Origin: Streptococcus sp. zg-86
GTDB taxonomy: Bacteria; Bacillota; Bacilli; Lactobacillales; Streptococcaceae
Assembly (NCBI RefSeq): GCF_017639855.1
Contig: NZ_CP072115.1
Coordinates: 1,178,001-1,242,000, forward strand
Direction: 5' to 3'
Length of the DNA stretch: 64,000 nucleotides
The position numbers and the translations under genes are program-made. Of the stretch, positions 51,354-60,567 are shown piece after piece (position 1 is the first letter of the stretch; each line of letters begins with the position of its first letter). A model generated the notes under the pieces. It worked only from the letters and a program-made list of their open reading frames with translations, searched no databases and was not told where the DNA came from.

Positions 51354-52866
51354 ATGGAAGAGTTATTAGCCATTATTAAACAACAAGCAGCTGTTAACCA
51401 ACAACTCACAAATGAACTTGCTCTCCTTCGTGAACAAGTAGCTTATCTGACACAAAAGCTCTATGGCAAGTCATCAGAAAAGGTTGTGTATCAACCTGGT
51501 CAGCTAAGTCTCTTCGAAGAAGAACCACTTCCTGAAGAAGACGCTAACTTGCCCAGGTGACACAGAAACGATTACCTATAAACGTAAGAAAACCAAGGGA
51601 ATTCGTCAGGCTATTTTTAGTCAATTCACTCCAGAGATGGTTCATCATGAACTAAAAGGCGAAGACTGCACTTGTCCAGACTGTCACGGTCAGTTGAAAG
51701 AGATTGGTTCAACCGTCCAACGTCAAGAATTAATCTTTATTCCTGCGCAATTGAAGCGGATTGATCATGTCCAACATGCTTACAAATGTCAGGCGTGTAG
51801 CGAGAAGAATCTCAGTGATAAGATTGTCAAAGCTCCCGTCCCTAAAGCCCCTTTAGCACATAGCTTTGGGTCAGCCTCCATCATCGCTCATACGATTCAT
51901 CAGAAATTCAATCTCAAGGTACCGAACTACCGCCAAGAAGAGGATTGGAATAAACTTGGCTTGCCTATCACACGGAAAGAAATCGCTAATTGGCACATCA
52001 AGTCTAGTCAGTATTATTTCGAGCCGATTTATGATCTTCTGCACGAGAAATTACTAGAACAGCCCATTCTCCATGCGGATGAGACTTCTTATAAGGTCTT
52101 GGAAAATGATAGCCAGTTGACCTTTTACTGGACCTTCTTGTCTGGGAAGCATGAAGAACAGGGAATCACTCTTTATCATCACGATAAAGGGCGGAGTGGC
52201 TTGGTTGTGAAGGAGTTTCTTGGAGATTACACAGGCTATGTACATTGTGATATGTGGTCGGCATATAGGCAGTTAGACAAAGCTCAGCTAGTTGGTTGTT
52301 GGGCTCATGTCAGAAGAAAGTTCTTCGAGGCGACGCCTAAGAAGGCAGACAAGACCTCTTTAGGAGCTAAGGGATTAAGGTATTGCGACCGCTTATTTGC
52401 TTTGGAGAATGACTGGGTTGACCTCTCTACTGAAGAGCGACTACATAAACGCCAGGCAGAGTTAGCTCCCTTGATGGATGAGTTCTTCGACTGGTGTCGT
52501 GAGCAGGCTGTTTTATCAGGTTCTAAATTGGGCATGGCCTTAGAGTATAGCCTCAAATACGAAACCACCTTCCGAACGATTCTCTCGGACGGCAATCTAG
52601 TCTTGTCCAACAACATAGCAGAGAGGGCTATGAAGACCTTGGTTATGGGGCGTAAGAACTGGCTTTTTTCTCAGAGCTTTGACGGCGCTAAGGCGACAGC
52701 CATCATCATGAGCTTACTAGAAACAGCTAAGCGTCATGATCTCAACACTGAGAAATACATGACTTATCTTCTAGAACATCTTCCTAGTGAGGAAAGCCTC
52801 GCAAATAAGAACGTTCTAGAGGCTTATTTACCGTGGGCGGAAAGTATTCAAAACAACTGTAAATAG
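51354..52866 (+). pseudogene. tnpC: IS66 transposase TnpC, split by a frameshift
   Basis: The N-terminal part (51354-51560; GGAGGGTGAG ribosome site; leucine-zipper-like coiled coil and AYLTQKLYGKSSEKV block) stops at TGA 51558-51560. The remainder continues in the +1 frame from 51508 onwards through TYKRKKTKG, a CPDC/CQAC zinc motif, and the DDE core: HADET (first Asp), CDMWSAY (second), and NNIAERAMK (Glu). The second half has an ATG at 51637, so a truncated product is possible. The junction reads TTG CCC AGG TGA. A one-base indel or a programmed +1 shift would both explain it. Confidence 0.85.
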
Positions 52867-52905
52867 AAAACATTCCAGAGTCCGTCCAGACTTTGGAATG
52901 TTTTT
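52867..52905 (+). terminator. IS66 terminator
   Basis: AAACATTCCA / TTGGAATGTTT stem followed by T5, just after the tnpC stop and inside the right inverted repeat. Confidence 0.75.
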
Positions 52906-52956
52906 CAATATACCTCGTTATGGAGCGCTTACGAAAAAATCACTGAGAATAACAGG

Positions 52957-52982
52957 AAAAAAGACCATTGATGGCCTTTTTT
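52957..52982 (-). terminator. Terminator of the ABC-F gene
   Basis: Minus strand AAAGGCCAT-ca-ATGGTCTTT stem followed by T6. Confidence 0.85.
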
Positions 52983-53002
52983 ACTCTGCTATAAATAGAA
53001 AA

Positions 53003-54544
53003 TTACATCTCATTAAAATCCCAGACATCATCCACCCATCCTTGGTAGAAATCAGGCTCGTGGCAGACCATGAGAATGGAGCCTTTATAGGCCTGCAGGG
53101 CACGCTTTAATTCATCCTTGGCATCAACATCCAAGTGGTTGGTCGGCTCATCCAAAATCAAGACATTGTTTTCACGATTCATCAAAAGACAGAAACGTAC
53201 CTTGGCCTGCTCTCCTCCTGATAAGACCTGAATCTGGCTTTCAATGTGCTTGGATGTCAGACCGCAACGAGCCAAGGCTGCACGGATTTCTGCCTGATTG
53301 AGGGCAGGAAAGGCGTCCCAGACTGCTTCGAGTGGCGTTTGACGGTTACCACTGGCTGCCTCTTGTTCAAAGTAACCAATTTCTAGATACTCCCCCTGCT
53401 CAACCTGACCACCTAAGGACGGAATCAAGCCTAATAAACTTTTTAGCAAGGTAGATTTTCCTATCCCATTCGCTCCGATAATGGCAATTTTCTTATTGCG
53501 TTCAAAGGTCAGATTGAGTGGTTTGCGATTAAGAATACGGTCATAGCCAATTTCCAAATCTTTGGTCTGAAAGATAAAGCGACTCGGAGTTCGTGCCATT
53601 TTAAAATCAAAGGACGGTTTTGGTTTCTCAGCCTGTAGCTCAATAATCTCCATTTTATCAAGTTTTTTCTGGCGAGACATGGCCATATTACGAGTAGCAA
53701 CACGGGCCTTATTACGGTTGACAAAGTCCTGAAGATCGGCAATTTCTTTTTGCTGACGCTCATAAGCTGCTTCTAACTGGGCACGCTTCATGGCATGTAC
53801 CTCTTGGAACTGGTAATAGTCACCTGAGTAGCGCGTTAATTGCTGGTTTTCCACATGATAGACAATGTTAATTACATCATTCAGGAAAGGAATATCATGG
53901 GAAATCAGAACAAAGGCATTTTCATAATTTTGCAAATAGCGTTTGAGCCAGTCAATATGCTCCGCATCCAAATAGTTAGTCGGCTCATCAAGCAGTAGAA
54001 TATCCGGTTTTTCAAGTAAGAGCTTGGCAAGCAAAATTTTGGTCCTTTGCCCACCAGATAACTCAGTAACATCGCTATCCATCCCAAAATCCATGACTCC
54101 TAAAGCACGAGCCACTTCATCAATCTTGGCATCCAAGGTATAAAAATCACGACTTTCCAAGCGATCTTGTAATTCCCCAACTTCTTCCATCAGGGCATCT
54201 ATGTCAGCATTTTCGTCTGCCATAGATAGGTAAATCTCATTGATGCGCTCTTCTGTCTTAAACAATTCATCAAAAGCGGTTCGCAACACATCACGCACAG
54301 ATTGCCCTTTTTCGAGTTTAGCATGCTGGTCCAGATACCCTGCTGTAACATAGCGTGACCACTCAACTTTTCCCTCGTCTGGATGCAATTGACCTGTCAC
54401 GATTGACATGAAGGTTGATTTGCCTTCTCCATTTGCTCCTACGAGTCCGATATGCTCGCCTTTTAAAAGGCGAAAGGAGACATTTTCAAAAATGGCACGA
54501 TCCCCAAAGCCATGACTTAAATTTTTTACTTCTAAAATACTCAC
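53003..54544 (-). CDS. ABC-F family ATPase
   Basis: 513 residues, two ABC domains and no membrane segments. Walker A sites GANGEGKST and GANGIGKST, signatures LSGGQRTK and LSGGEQAK, Walker B ending DEPTNYLD and DEPTNHLD. The P-site tRNA-interaction linker, rich in Lys/Arg/Gln, lies around residues 240-310. ABC-F proteins act on the ribosome (translation rescue or antibiotic protection). Overall closest by eye to the YbiT/YkpA type; resistance is not implied. Start is GTG with GAGGAG upstream. Confidence 0.9.
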   Translation of the reverse strand: MSILEVKNLSHGFGDRAIFENVSFRLLKGEHIGLVGANGEGKSTFMSIVTGQLHPDEGKVEWSRYVTAGYLDQHAKLEKGQSVRDVLRTAFDELFKTEERINEIYLSMADENADIDALMEEVGELQDRLESRDFYTLDAKIDEVARALGVMDFGMDSDVTELSGGQRTKILLAKLLLEKPDILLLDEPTNYLDAEHIDWLKRYLQNYENAFVLISHDIPFLNDVINIVYHVENQQLTRYSGDYYQFQEVHAMKRAQLEAAYERQQKEIADLQDFVNRNKARVATRNMAMSRQKKLDKMEIIELQAEKPKPSFDFKMARTPSRFIFQTKDLEIGYDRILNRKPLNLTFERNKKIAIIGANGIGKSTLLKSLLGLIPSLGGQVEQGEYLEIGYFEQEAASGNRQTPLEAVWDAFPALNQAEIRAALARCGLTSKHIESQIQVLSGGEQAKVRFCLLMNRENNVLILDEPTNHLDVDAKDELKRALQAYKGSILMVCHEPDFYQGWVDDVWDFNEM

Positions 54545-54574
54545 GTTTTCTCCTCTTTTATCATCCCTATATCA

Positions 54575-54613
54575 AAGGAAGTTTGAGACAGTGATTGGGT
54601 CCCAAACTTCCCT
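54575..54613 (-). terminator. Possible terminator of cdaA-cdaR-glmM
   Basis: Inverted repeat GGAAGTTTG / CAAACTTCC with a loop of about 15 bases. The following T tract is short, so termination strength is uncertain. Confidence 0.5.
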
Positions 54614-54648
54614 TTATGTTATTGTTCCATCACAAGCTGAAAATTGCT

Positions 54649-56001
54649 TTAATCAATACCAATCTCTGCTCTTACCACATCAGCAATCGTGTCGACATAG
54701 TAATCCACTTCTGCATCGGTCGGCGCTTCTGCCATAACCCGCAAGAGCGGTTCTGTGCCACTTGGACGGACAAGAATCCGACCATTACCAGCCATTTCAT
54801 GCTCCATTTTTTCAATAATTGCAGCAATTGCTTCAACTTCCATCGCCTGATCTTTCATGCTATTTTCAACACGAATATTGACTAATTTTTGTGGATAGAT
54901 GGTGACTTCACTAGCCAATTCAGACAGGGTTTTCCCAGTTTCTTTCATGATTTTGGTCAATTGAACAGCTGTCAACTGGCCATCTCCTGTCGTATTATAA
55001 TCCATAAGGATAACGTGACCAGACTGCTCACCACCGACATTATAGCCTGATTTGCGCATTTCTTCGACCACATAGCGGTCACCGACAGCCGTTACAGCTT
55101 TAGCAATCCCTTCTCGGTCCAAAGCCTTGTGGAAGCCAAGGTTTGACATGACTGTGGTTACAATAGTCTGTTGTGCCAACAATCCACGGTCAGCCAAGTA
55201 TTTACCGATGATATACATAATGCGATCGCCATCAACCAACTCACCTTTTTCATCAACTGCAATCAAGCGGTCGCTATCTCCGTCAAAGGCCAGACCAATC
55301 TGGCTACCTGTTTCTTTGACGAGTTCCTGTAAGGCTTCAGGGTGAGTCGAGCCGACACCGTCGTTGATATTTAGGCCATCTGGTTTTTCTGCCATAACAG
55401 CTAATTGCGCACTCAAATCTGCAAAGACCTGACGAGCAGAGGTACTGGCTGCACCATTTGCTGTATCAAGAGCGACCTTCATTCCCTCTAAATCAAATCC
55501 AGTAGAAACAAGAAATTCCTGGTATTTTCTAAGACCTTCTGGATAATCGACCACATCTCCTAAACCTTGAGCAGACGGACGAGGTAGAATATCTTCCTCC
55601 GCATCAAGGAGTGCTTCAATTTCTGCTTCTAAGGCATCATCTAACTTAAAGCCATCACCTGCAAAGAATTTTATTCCGTTATCTTGGGCAGGATTGTGAC
55701 TCGCTGAAATCATGACCCCAGCACTTGCTTTTTCAGTCCGCACCAAATAAGCCACGCCTGGAGTTGCAATCACACCTAGCTTGTAGACATGAATCCCAGC
55801 AGACAAAAGACCTGCTACTAGGGCTGATTCCAACATTTGTCCTGAGATGCGCGTATCACGCCCAACGAACACCCGTGGTGTTTCTGTTTCATGTTGACTG
55901 AGGACATAGCCACCAAAACGGCCTAATTTAAAGGCTAATTCTGGGGTCAATTCAATATTTGCTTCTCCACGAACACCGTCTGTTCCAAAATATTTTCCCA
56001 T
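54649..56001 (-). CDS. glmM: Phosphoglucosamine mutase
   Basis: 450 residues. Phosphoserine loop ISASHNP (Ser101), metal-binding DGDSDR, and the sugar loop GEQSGH, plus the phosphate-binding RPSGTEPLLRV near the C-terminus. Converts glucosamine-6-phosphate (made by GlmS, encoded at 3.4-5.3 kb) to glucosamine-1-phosphate. In the conserved cdaA-cdaR-glmM operon, where GlmM can inhibit CdaA. Confidence 0.97.
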   Translation of the reverse strand: MGKYFGTDGVRGEANIELTPELAFKLGRFGGYVLSQHETETPRVFVGRDTRISGQMLESALVAGLLSAGIHVYKLGVIATPGVAYLVRTEKASAGVMISASHNPAQDNGIKFFAGDGFKLDDALEAEIEALLDAEEDILPRPSAQGLGDVVDYPEGLRKYQEFLVSTGFDLEGMKVALDTANGAASTSARQVFADLSAQLAVMAEKPDGLNINDGVGSTHPEALQELVKETGSQIGLAFDGDSDRLIAVDEKGELVDGDRIMYIIGKYLADRGLLAQQTIVTTVMSNLGFHKALDREGIAKAVTAVGDRYVVEEMRKSGYNVGGEQSGHVILMDYNTTGDGQLTAVQLTKIMKETGKTLSELASEVTIYPQKLVNIRVENSMKDQAMEVEAIAAIIEKMEHEMAGNGRILVRPSGTEPLLRVMAEAPTDAEVDYYVDTIADVVRAEIGID

Positions 56002-56019
56002 TTTTATCTTTTCTCTTTC

Positions 56020-56736
56020 TTATTTTGTTTTTGTAATAACTGCTTGCAAGGTAGCACCGTCTTGCGATAAGACAACTGGTAAGACATTTCCTTGATTATC
56101 GACCGCTTGTAAGGTAGCTGTCCCACTATAATTCTCATCCAGATTACTAGCATCTGGCACAACTGCTTCGACATGGTCGATATGAGACATGGTATCCTCA
56201 TCCGTTGTGACTTTCACCGATGACACATTGACCGTCACTTTTCCTAGACTGTACCCTTCAGCCAGTTGATTATTGGTAATAACACCTTGAACACTGTAGC
56301 TCTTGCTCACTTTTTTTCCGATTTTAACCGTTACAGTATTGGGGGCTAGTTTTGCCTTGACTCCTGTCGGTAAATTAGAGGCTACTAGTTCAATGGCATG
56401 CGTTCCACTGGCCAATCCATTCAAATCGGTTACCACTGAAAAGGTACGTGTCGATTCATCTGATTCTCGTTGTAAAATGACACGATTTGAAGCTGTCAAT
56501 GAGACTGTCACCGTTGGTGAAAAACCAGAGATGAAATAATTTTCATTGTCATATCTCATTTCAATTGGCACATTGGTAATCGTATGAGTATAGGTTTCTG
56601 ACTCAGTGACCTTCTTGGTTGTATTGGCAGTTGTAATTGAATTTTTATAATTGGTCGTTGTTGCATAAAAGAAGAGCACTAGCGCAATCAAAACAGAAAG
56701 AAACAAATGTCCAACTTTTTTAAGTTTATCGTGCAT
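56020..56736 (-). CDS. cdaR: YbbR-domain protein CdaR
   Basis: 238 residues: one N-terminal membrane helix (about 9-26) and two extracytoplasmic YbbR repeats. Shorter than the CdaR of some Firmicutes (three or four repeats). Regulates the diadenylate cyclase CdaA. Its start overlaps the cdaA end by 11 bp. Confidence 0.9.
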   Translation of the reverse strand: MHDKLKKVGHLFLSVLIALVLFFYATTTNYKNSITTANTTKKVTESETYTHTITNVPIEMRYDNENYFISGFSPTVTVSLTASNRVILQRESDESTRTFSVVTDLNGLASGTHAIELVASNLPTGVKAKLAPNTVTVKIGKKVSKSYSVQGVITNNQLAEGYSLGKVTVNVSSVKVTTDEDTMSHIDHVEAVVPDASNLDENYSGTATLQAVDNQGNVLPVVLSQDGATLQAVITKTK

Positions 56737-57580
56737 TTTTTCTACCTCCGAGTCGCTCTAACCAGCTTTTCTTTTTCACGTTCTCAGGCACAAAAATGGT
56801 TCGCAATTCATGCTCAAATTCGTCCAAGCTCAAGCCGTGCTTAAAGGAGCCATTATAGGCCACAGAAATACTTCCTGTTTCTTCAGAAACAATAAAGACA
56901 AAGGCATCTGACACTTCTGCTAGACCAATCGCTGCCCTGTGCCTAGTGCCAAATTCTTTTGAAATTCCCGCACTCTCAGTCAATGGTAAATAGGCACACG
57001 AAACGGCTATTTTATTTTCTTGAATAATTACTGCCCCATCATGAAGCGGTGTATTTGGAATGAAAATATTGATGAGCAATTCACTCGAGATATCCGCATC
57101 AAGAGAAATTCCTGTTGAACAATACTCACGCAAGGTTTGCGCCCGCTCCACAGCAACCAAAGCTCCAATTTTCCGAGGAGCCAAATAGGCTGTCGCTTTC
57201 ACAAATGCCTGTATCAAGGCTTCTTCTGAACTCAATTCTACACGAGCAAATAACTGGGTTGTGCGCCCAAGTTTCTCTAGACTAGCACGAATCTCTGGAG
57301 CAAAAATCACTACGCCAGCGATAACCCCATAGGTAATGACTTGATTCATCAACCAGGAAATGGTTTGCAGTCCTAGCAAGGTTGCCAAAATTTGGAAGAA
57401 TAAAAAGAGAAAAACCCCGCGAACTAAGGTCATAATTTTGGTGCCTGCTAAGGCCTTACTAAAACGATAGATGAGATAACTAACAATCGTAATATCGACT
57501 AGGTGTATCAGAACCGTCCAAGGACTAGCTGACAAACTGGACCAATAGTTGACATCCAATAGTTGACTAAAATTAAGCAT
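56726..57580 (-). CDS. cdaA: Diadenylate cyclase CdaA
   Basis: 284 residues: three N-terminal membrane helices (about 10-80) and the DAC domain with the catalytic LHDGAVII (DGA) and GTRHRAAIG (RHR) motifs. Synthesises c-di-AMP, controlling potassium and turgor and linked to cell wall supply through GlmM. Start placed at ATG 57580; an in-frame GTG at 57589 is an alternative, and neither has a good ribosome site. Confidence 0.95.
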   Translation of the reverse strand: MLNFSQLLDVNYWSSLSASPWTVLIHLVDITIVSYLIYRFSKALAGTKIMTLVRGVFLFLFFQILATLLGLQTISWLMNQVITYGVIAGVVIFAPEIRASLEKLGRTTQLFARVELSSEEALIQAFVKATAYLAPRKIGALVAVERAQTLREYCSTGISLDADISSELLINIFIPNTPLHDGAVIIQENKIAVSCAYLPLTESAGISKEFGTRHRAAIGLAEVSDAFVFIVSEETGSISVAYNGSFKHGLSLDEFEHELRTIFVPENVKKKSWLERLGGRKNAR

Positions 57581-57749
57581 CCGCTTCACAAACTTTCTAA
57601 TTCTTACTGTCCCTATTATACCATACTTGAAGTAAATTTTCTTAAAAGAATTTCAAAATGCCTTGCTCTTCACATGATAGAAGCTTATTTTTCTCGTCAT
57701 TGATTTTCCAAACCGGATAGTCTCCTTTCTAGAAATAGAGAGTATTTTA

Positions 57750-57765
57750 TGTTAAAATAAGCCTA
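57750..57765 (+). promoter_or_regulatory. Extended -10 directly before murT ATG (predicted leaderless start)
   Basis: TGTTAAAAT, then six bases, then ATG at 57765. No ribosome binding site. Same spacing as the sites at 6741, 24604 and 39312. Confidence 0.55.
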
Positions 57766-59111
57766 TGATGAAACTAAATACAGCCTTAGGGCTTCTTGCA
57801 GGAAAAACATCTCAAGCGATTCTTAGTAAGCTAGGTCGCGGGACCACTCTGCCAGGAAAAATTGCCCTTCAATTTGATAAACACATTTTAGATAGCCTTG
57901 CAAAAGACTATGAAATCGTCGTCATTACAGGGACCAATGGAAAAACACTGACAACAGCATTGACGGTTGGTATTTTAGAAGAGGCCTTTGGAGCCGTAAC
58001 AACCAATACCAGCGGCGCCAATATGTTGACTGGGATTACCGCTACTTTCTTGTCTGCTAAGAAAAATAAAAATGGAAAGAAAATTGCGGTACTTGAAATT
58101 GACGAAGCTAGTCTAGCTAAGGTGACCGAATTTATTCAGCCAAGTTTGATTGTCTTTACCAATATCTTCCGCGATCAGATGGACCGCTACGGTGAGATTT
58201 ATACAACCTATCAGATGATTGTTGACGGAGCTGCTAAGGCACCTTCTGCTACTATCCTTGCAAATGGAGATAGTCCACTCTTTCATTCGACCAAGTTGGT
58301 CAATCCAGTAAAATACTATGGATTTGCAACAGACGAACACGAGCCACAACTCGCTCATTACAACACCGAGGGAATCCTCTGTCCGCATTGCCACCATATT
58401 TTGCAGTATAAGATGAATACCTATGCCAATCTTGGTAGCTACATTTGCCTATCTTGTAGCTTTTCTCGTCCTGACTTGGACTACAAGCTCACCGACTTAA
58501 AAGAAATTACGCATGTATCTTCTACCTTCGTCATTGACGGACAAGAATACAAGATTAACATCGGAGGCCTCTATAATATTTACAATGCCCTTGCAGCAGT
58601 CAGTGTAGCAGAATTTCTAGGTGTAACTCCTGATATTATCAAGGCTGGTTTTGATAAAAGTAAGGCGGTCTTTGGTCGTCAAGAAACCTTCCGCTTAGGA
58701 GATAAAGAGTGCACTCTCGTCTTGATTAAAAATCCAGTCGGTGCAACACAGGCTCTTGAAATGATTCAACTAGCACCTTACGAATTTAACTTAGCTGTCC
58801 TACTCAATGCTAATTACGCAGACGGTATTGATACCAGTTGGATTTGGGATGCAGATTTTGAACGAATAATGGATATGTCCATTCCTCGTATCGTCACAGG
58901 AGGAGCTCGAGCATCTGAAATTGCACGAAGATTACGGGTAACAGGCTATCCAGCAGAGGCGATTGAACAGCAAGAAGCAATTGCAGATGTTCTGTCTGCT
59001 ATTGAAAGCAACCCTACCCAGCATACCTACATTCTTGCCACCTATACTGCTATGTTAGAACTGCGCGATATTCTTGCGCAACGGCAAATCGTTGGAAAGG
59101 AGATGAAATAA
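57765..59111 (+). CDS. murT: Lipid II isoglutaminyl synthase, MurT subunit
   Basis: 448 residues. Mur ligase central domain with the ATP loop ITGTNGKTLTT (about 55-65), a four-cysteine zinc ribbon (CPHCHHI and CLSCSF, about 205-240) and the C-terminal DUF1727 domain. With GatD amidates the D-glutamate of lipid II, needed for peptidoglycan cross-linking in Gram-positives. Divergent from cdaA. The promoter abuts the start. Confidence 0.95.
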   Translation: MMKLNTALGLLAGKTSQAILSKLGRGTTLPGKIALQFDKHILDSLAKDYEIVVITGTNGKTLTTALTVGILEEAFGAVTTNTSGANMLTGITATFLSAKKNKNGKKIAVLEIDEASLAKVTEFIQPSLIVFTNIFRDQMDRYGEIYTTYQMIVDGAAKAPSATILANGDSPLFHSTKLVNPVKYYGFATDEHEPQLAHYNTEGILCPHCHHILQYKMNTYANLGSYICLSCSFSRPDLDYKLTDLKEITHVSSTFVIDGQEYKINIGGLYNIYNALAAVSVAEFLGVTPDIIKAGFDKSKAVFGRQETFRLGDKECTLVLIKNPVGATQALEMIQLAPYEFNLAVLLNANYADGIDTSWIWDADFERIMDMSIPRIVTGGARASEIARRLRVTGYPAEAIEQQEAIADVLSAIESNPTQHTYILATYTAMLELRDILAQRQIVGKEMK

Positions 59112-59112
59112 T

Positions 59113-59901
59113 ATGGTGTATACATCACTTTTAAGCCCAGTTAATGACTATCCCTATCAGCTCAACATTGCTCATCTCTACGGCGATTTGATGAATACTT
59201 ACGGAGATAATGGAAATATCCTTATGCTCAAGTATGTTGCTGAAAAATTAGGGGCGGGTGTTCAAGTAGACATCGTATCGTTAGAAGATCAGTTTGACAA
59301 GGATTTTTATGATATTGCCTTTTTCGGTGGAGGACAAGACTATGAGCAGTCTATCCTTGCAAAAGATTTGCCAACTAAAAAAGATACACTCGCTGAATTC
59401 ATTGAAAATGATGGTGTGGTTCTTGCCATCTGTGGTGGCTTCCAATTACTTGGACAATACTATATTGAAGCAGGTGGTCGCAAAATTGATGGGCTAGGCA
59501 TTCTCAATCACTATACGCTCAACCAAGTCAATAACCGCTTCATTGGAGATATCAAGATTCATAATGAAGAGTTTAATGAGACCTACTATGGTTTTGAAAA
59601 TCACCAAGGACGAACATTTTTAGCCGACAACCAAAAACCACTTGGCCAAACGATTTATGGGAATGGAAATAACAACGAAGACGGCGGTGAAGGCATGCAC
59701 TACAAAAATACTTTTGGAAGCTACTTCCACGGTCCAATCCTCTCACGCAATGCCAACCTCGCTTACCGCCTCGTAACCACTGCCCTCCGCAATAAATACG
59801 GTCAGGACATGGAACTTCCGTCTTATGATGACATTCTAGCTCTTGAAAAACCTGAAGAATATGGCGATGTCAAAAGTAAGGCACGTTTTGAAGAAGAATA
59901 G
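59113..59901 (+). CDS. gatD: Lipid II isoglutaminyl synthase, GatD subunit
   Basis: 262 residues, class I CobB/CobQ-type glutamine amidotransferase. Catalytic Cys in AICGGFQLLG, and catalytic His in SYFHGPIL. Supplies ammonia to MurT. The ATG is 1 bp after the murT stop, with GGAAAGGAG upstream, so subunit synthesis is coupled. Confidence 0.95.
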   Translation: MVYTSLLSPVNDYPYQLNIAHLYGDLMNTYGDNGNILMLKYVAEKLGAGVQVDIVSLEDQFDKDFYDIAFFGGGQDYEQSILAKDLPTKKDTLAEFIENDGVVLAICGGFQLLGQYYIEAGGRKIDGLGILNHYTLNQVNNRFIGDIKIHNEEFNETYYGFENHQGRTFLADNQKPLGQTIYGNGNNNEDGGEGMHYKNTFGSYFHGPILSRNANLAYRLVTTALRNKYGQDMELPSYDDILALEKPEEYGDVKSKARFEEE

Positions 59902-59910
59902 GAGATTCTC

Positions 59911-60204
59911 ATGAAAACAAAGCTACACTACATTATCGTCCTACTACTAATCCTCCTCATTGCAGGCCTGTCTCTTGCCAATATGGCAACGGTCAAGGTT
60001 AGCTATCTCTTTGGTTCTTTCCAATTACCTCTTATCATTTTGATTCTGATTTCAGTCCTACTTGGTGCCATTATCGCTAGTCTTCTTGGCATGGGAAAAC
60101 ACTTCTCCATCAAAGGTGAGCTAAAACAAGCCAAGAAAGAATTGGAAGCTCAAAAACAAGCACTAAAAGAACAAGCTAAGCAAGAAGGACAAACAATAGA
60201 ATAA
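59911..60204 (+). CDS. LapA-domain small membrane protein
   Basis: 97 residues: two membrane helices (about 5-24 and 37-61) joined by a short loop (ATVKVSYLFGSFQLPL), then a charged coiled coil rich in Lys, Gln and Glu. LapA/DUF1049 proteins are linked to envelope assembly, although the role in streptococci is unknown. Third gene behind murT-gatD. Confidence 0.82.
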   Translation: MKTKLHYIIVLLLILLIAGLSLANMATVKVSYLFGSFQLPLIILILISVLLGAIIASLLGMGKHFSIKGELKQAKKELEAQKQALKEQAKQEGQTIE

Positions 60205-60244
60205 GACCACGATATAGTGAATTGAATAAAAATTAGGACATCGT

Positions 60245-60344
60245 TATACTCTATAAAAATCAAAATCTGACTAGGCAACGAAATCGGAACTGAAGTTCAG
60301 CAAGGTAAGTTAACGACGTCAGACTTTGATTTTTGACGAGTATA
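60245..60344. repeat. 100-bp inverted-repeat (MITE-like) element
   Basis: Left arm starts TATACTC and contains AAAAATCAAA, then CTGAC. The right arm is its near-reverse-complement: GTCAG, TTTGATTTTT, ending GAGTATA. Arms of 27 bases have about four mismatches. No coding capacity. Resembles RUP/MITE-type streptococcal elements in size. A partial right end occurs at 7906-7937. Confidence 0.75.
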
Positions 60345-60408
60345 AGTCGCTTTGCTTCAATAGTCCAGTAGACTGTTGAAGGTTGGAAATAGGGATTATG
60401 GAGTAATC

Positions 60409-60475
60409 CTCAATTAACGCCAGTTCTATCTGCAGCTTCTTGCCTCGACCCATTCCTTTCTCAATCCACGATAAA
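60409..60475. repeat. Dispersed intergenic repeat, copy B
   Basis: Counterpart of bases 1-70 of this window; see copy A. Confidence 0.55.
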
Positions 60476-60515
60476 ATCCCCCTATCTTGACTGATAGAGG
60501 GATTTATTTTTGCTT
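60474..60515. terminator. Bidirectional terminator between lapA-like and mgl genes
   Basis: AAATCCCCCTATC / GATAGAGGGATTT stem with a six-base loop, TTATTTTT on the plus side and TTTT on the minus side. Confidence 0.8.
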
Positions 60516-60567
60516 GAAAGAACGATAGCTTTTGTACTTCTAGCTATACCTTATCTCCTACTCGTAT

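Larger units (their letters stand above)
50703..52932 (+). mobile_element. IS66-family insertion sequence
   Basis: 2230 bp with perfect 23-bp terminal inverted repeats (50703-50725 and 52910-52932, outer ends GTAAGCGCTCC...). It is flanked by a perfect 8-bp target duplication, GAAAAAAT (50695-50702 and 52933-52940). Carries tnpA, tnpB and a split tnpC in the order typical of IS66. Intact ends and duplication show a recent insertion, into the pepV-upstream repeat tract. Confidence 0.96.
60205..60567. other. 363-bp repeat-rich interval
   Basis: Between lapA-like and the mgl operon on opposite strands (convergent). Contains a 100-bp inverted-repeat element, a further hairpin (TTCAATAGTC / GACTGTTGAA near 60357-60382), the dispersed repeat shared with the window start, and a terminator. 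No gene supported. Confidence 0.7.

Noticed and set aside
51152..51409. 85-residue reverse-strand frame over tnpB
   Set aside because: Antisense shadow of tnpB and the start of tnpC with no family features.
53003..54544. Antibiotic resistance ABC-F (Msr/Vga/Lsa type)
   Set aside because: Overall pattern is nearer housekeeping YbiT/YkpA-like proteins; the short linker and chromosomal context give no support for a resistance call.
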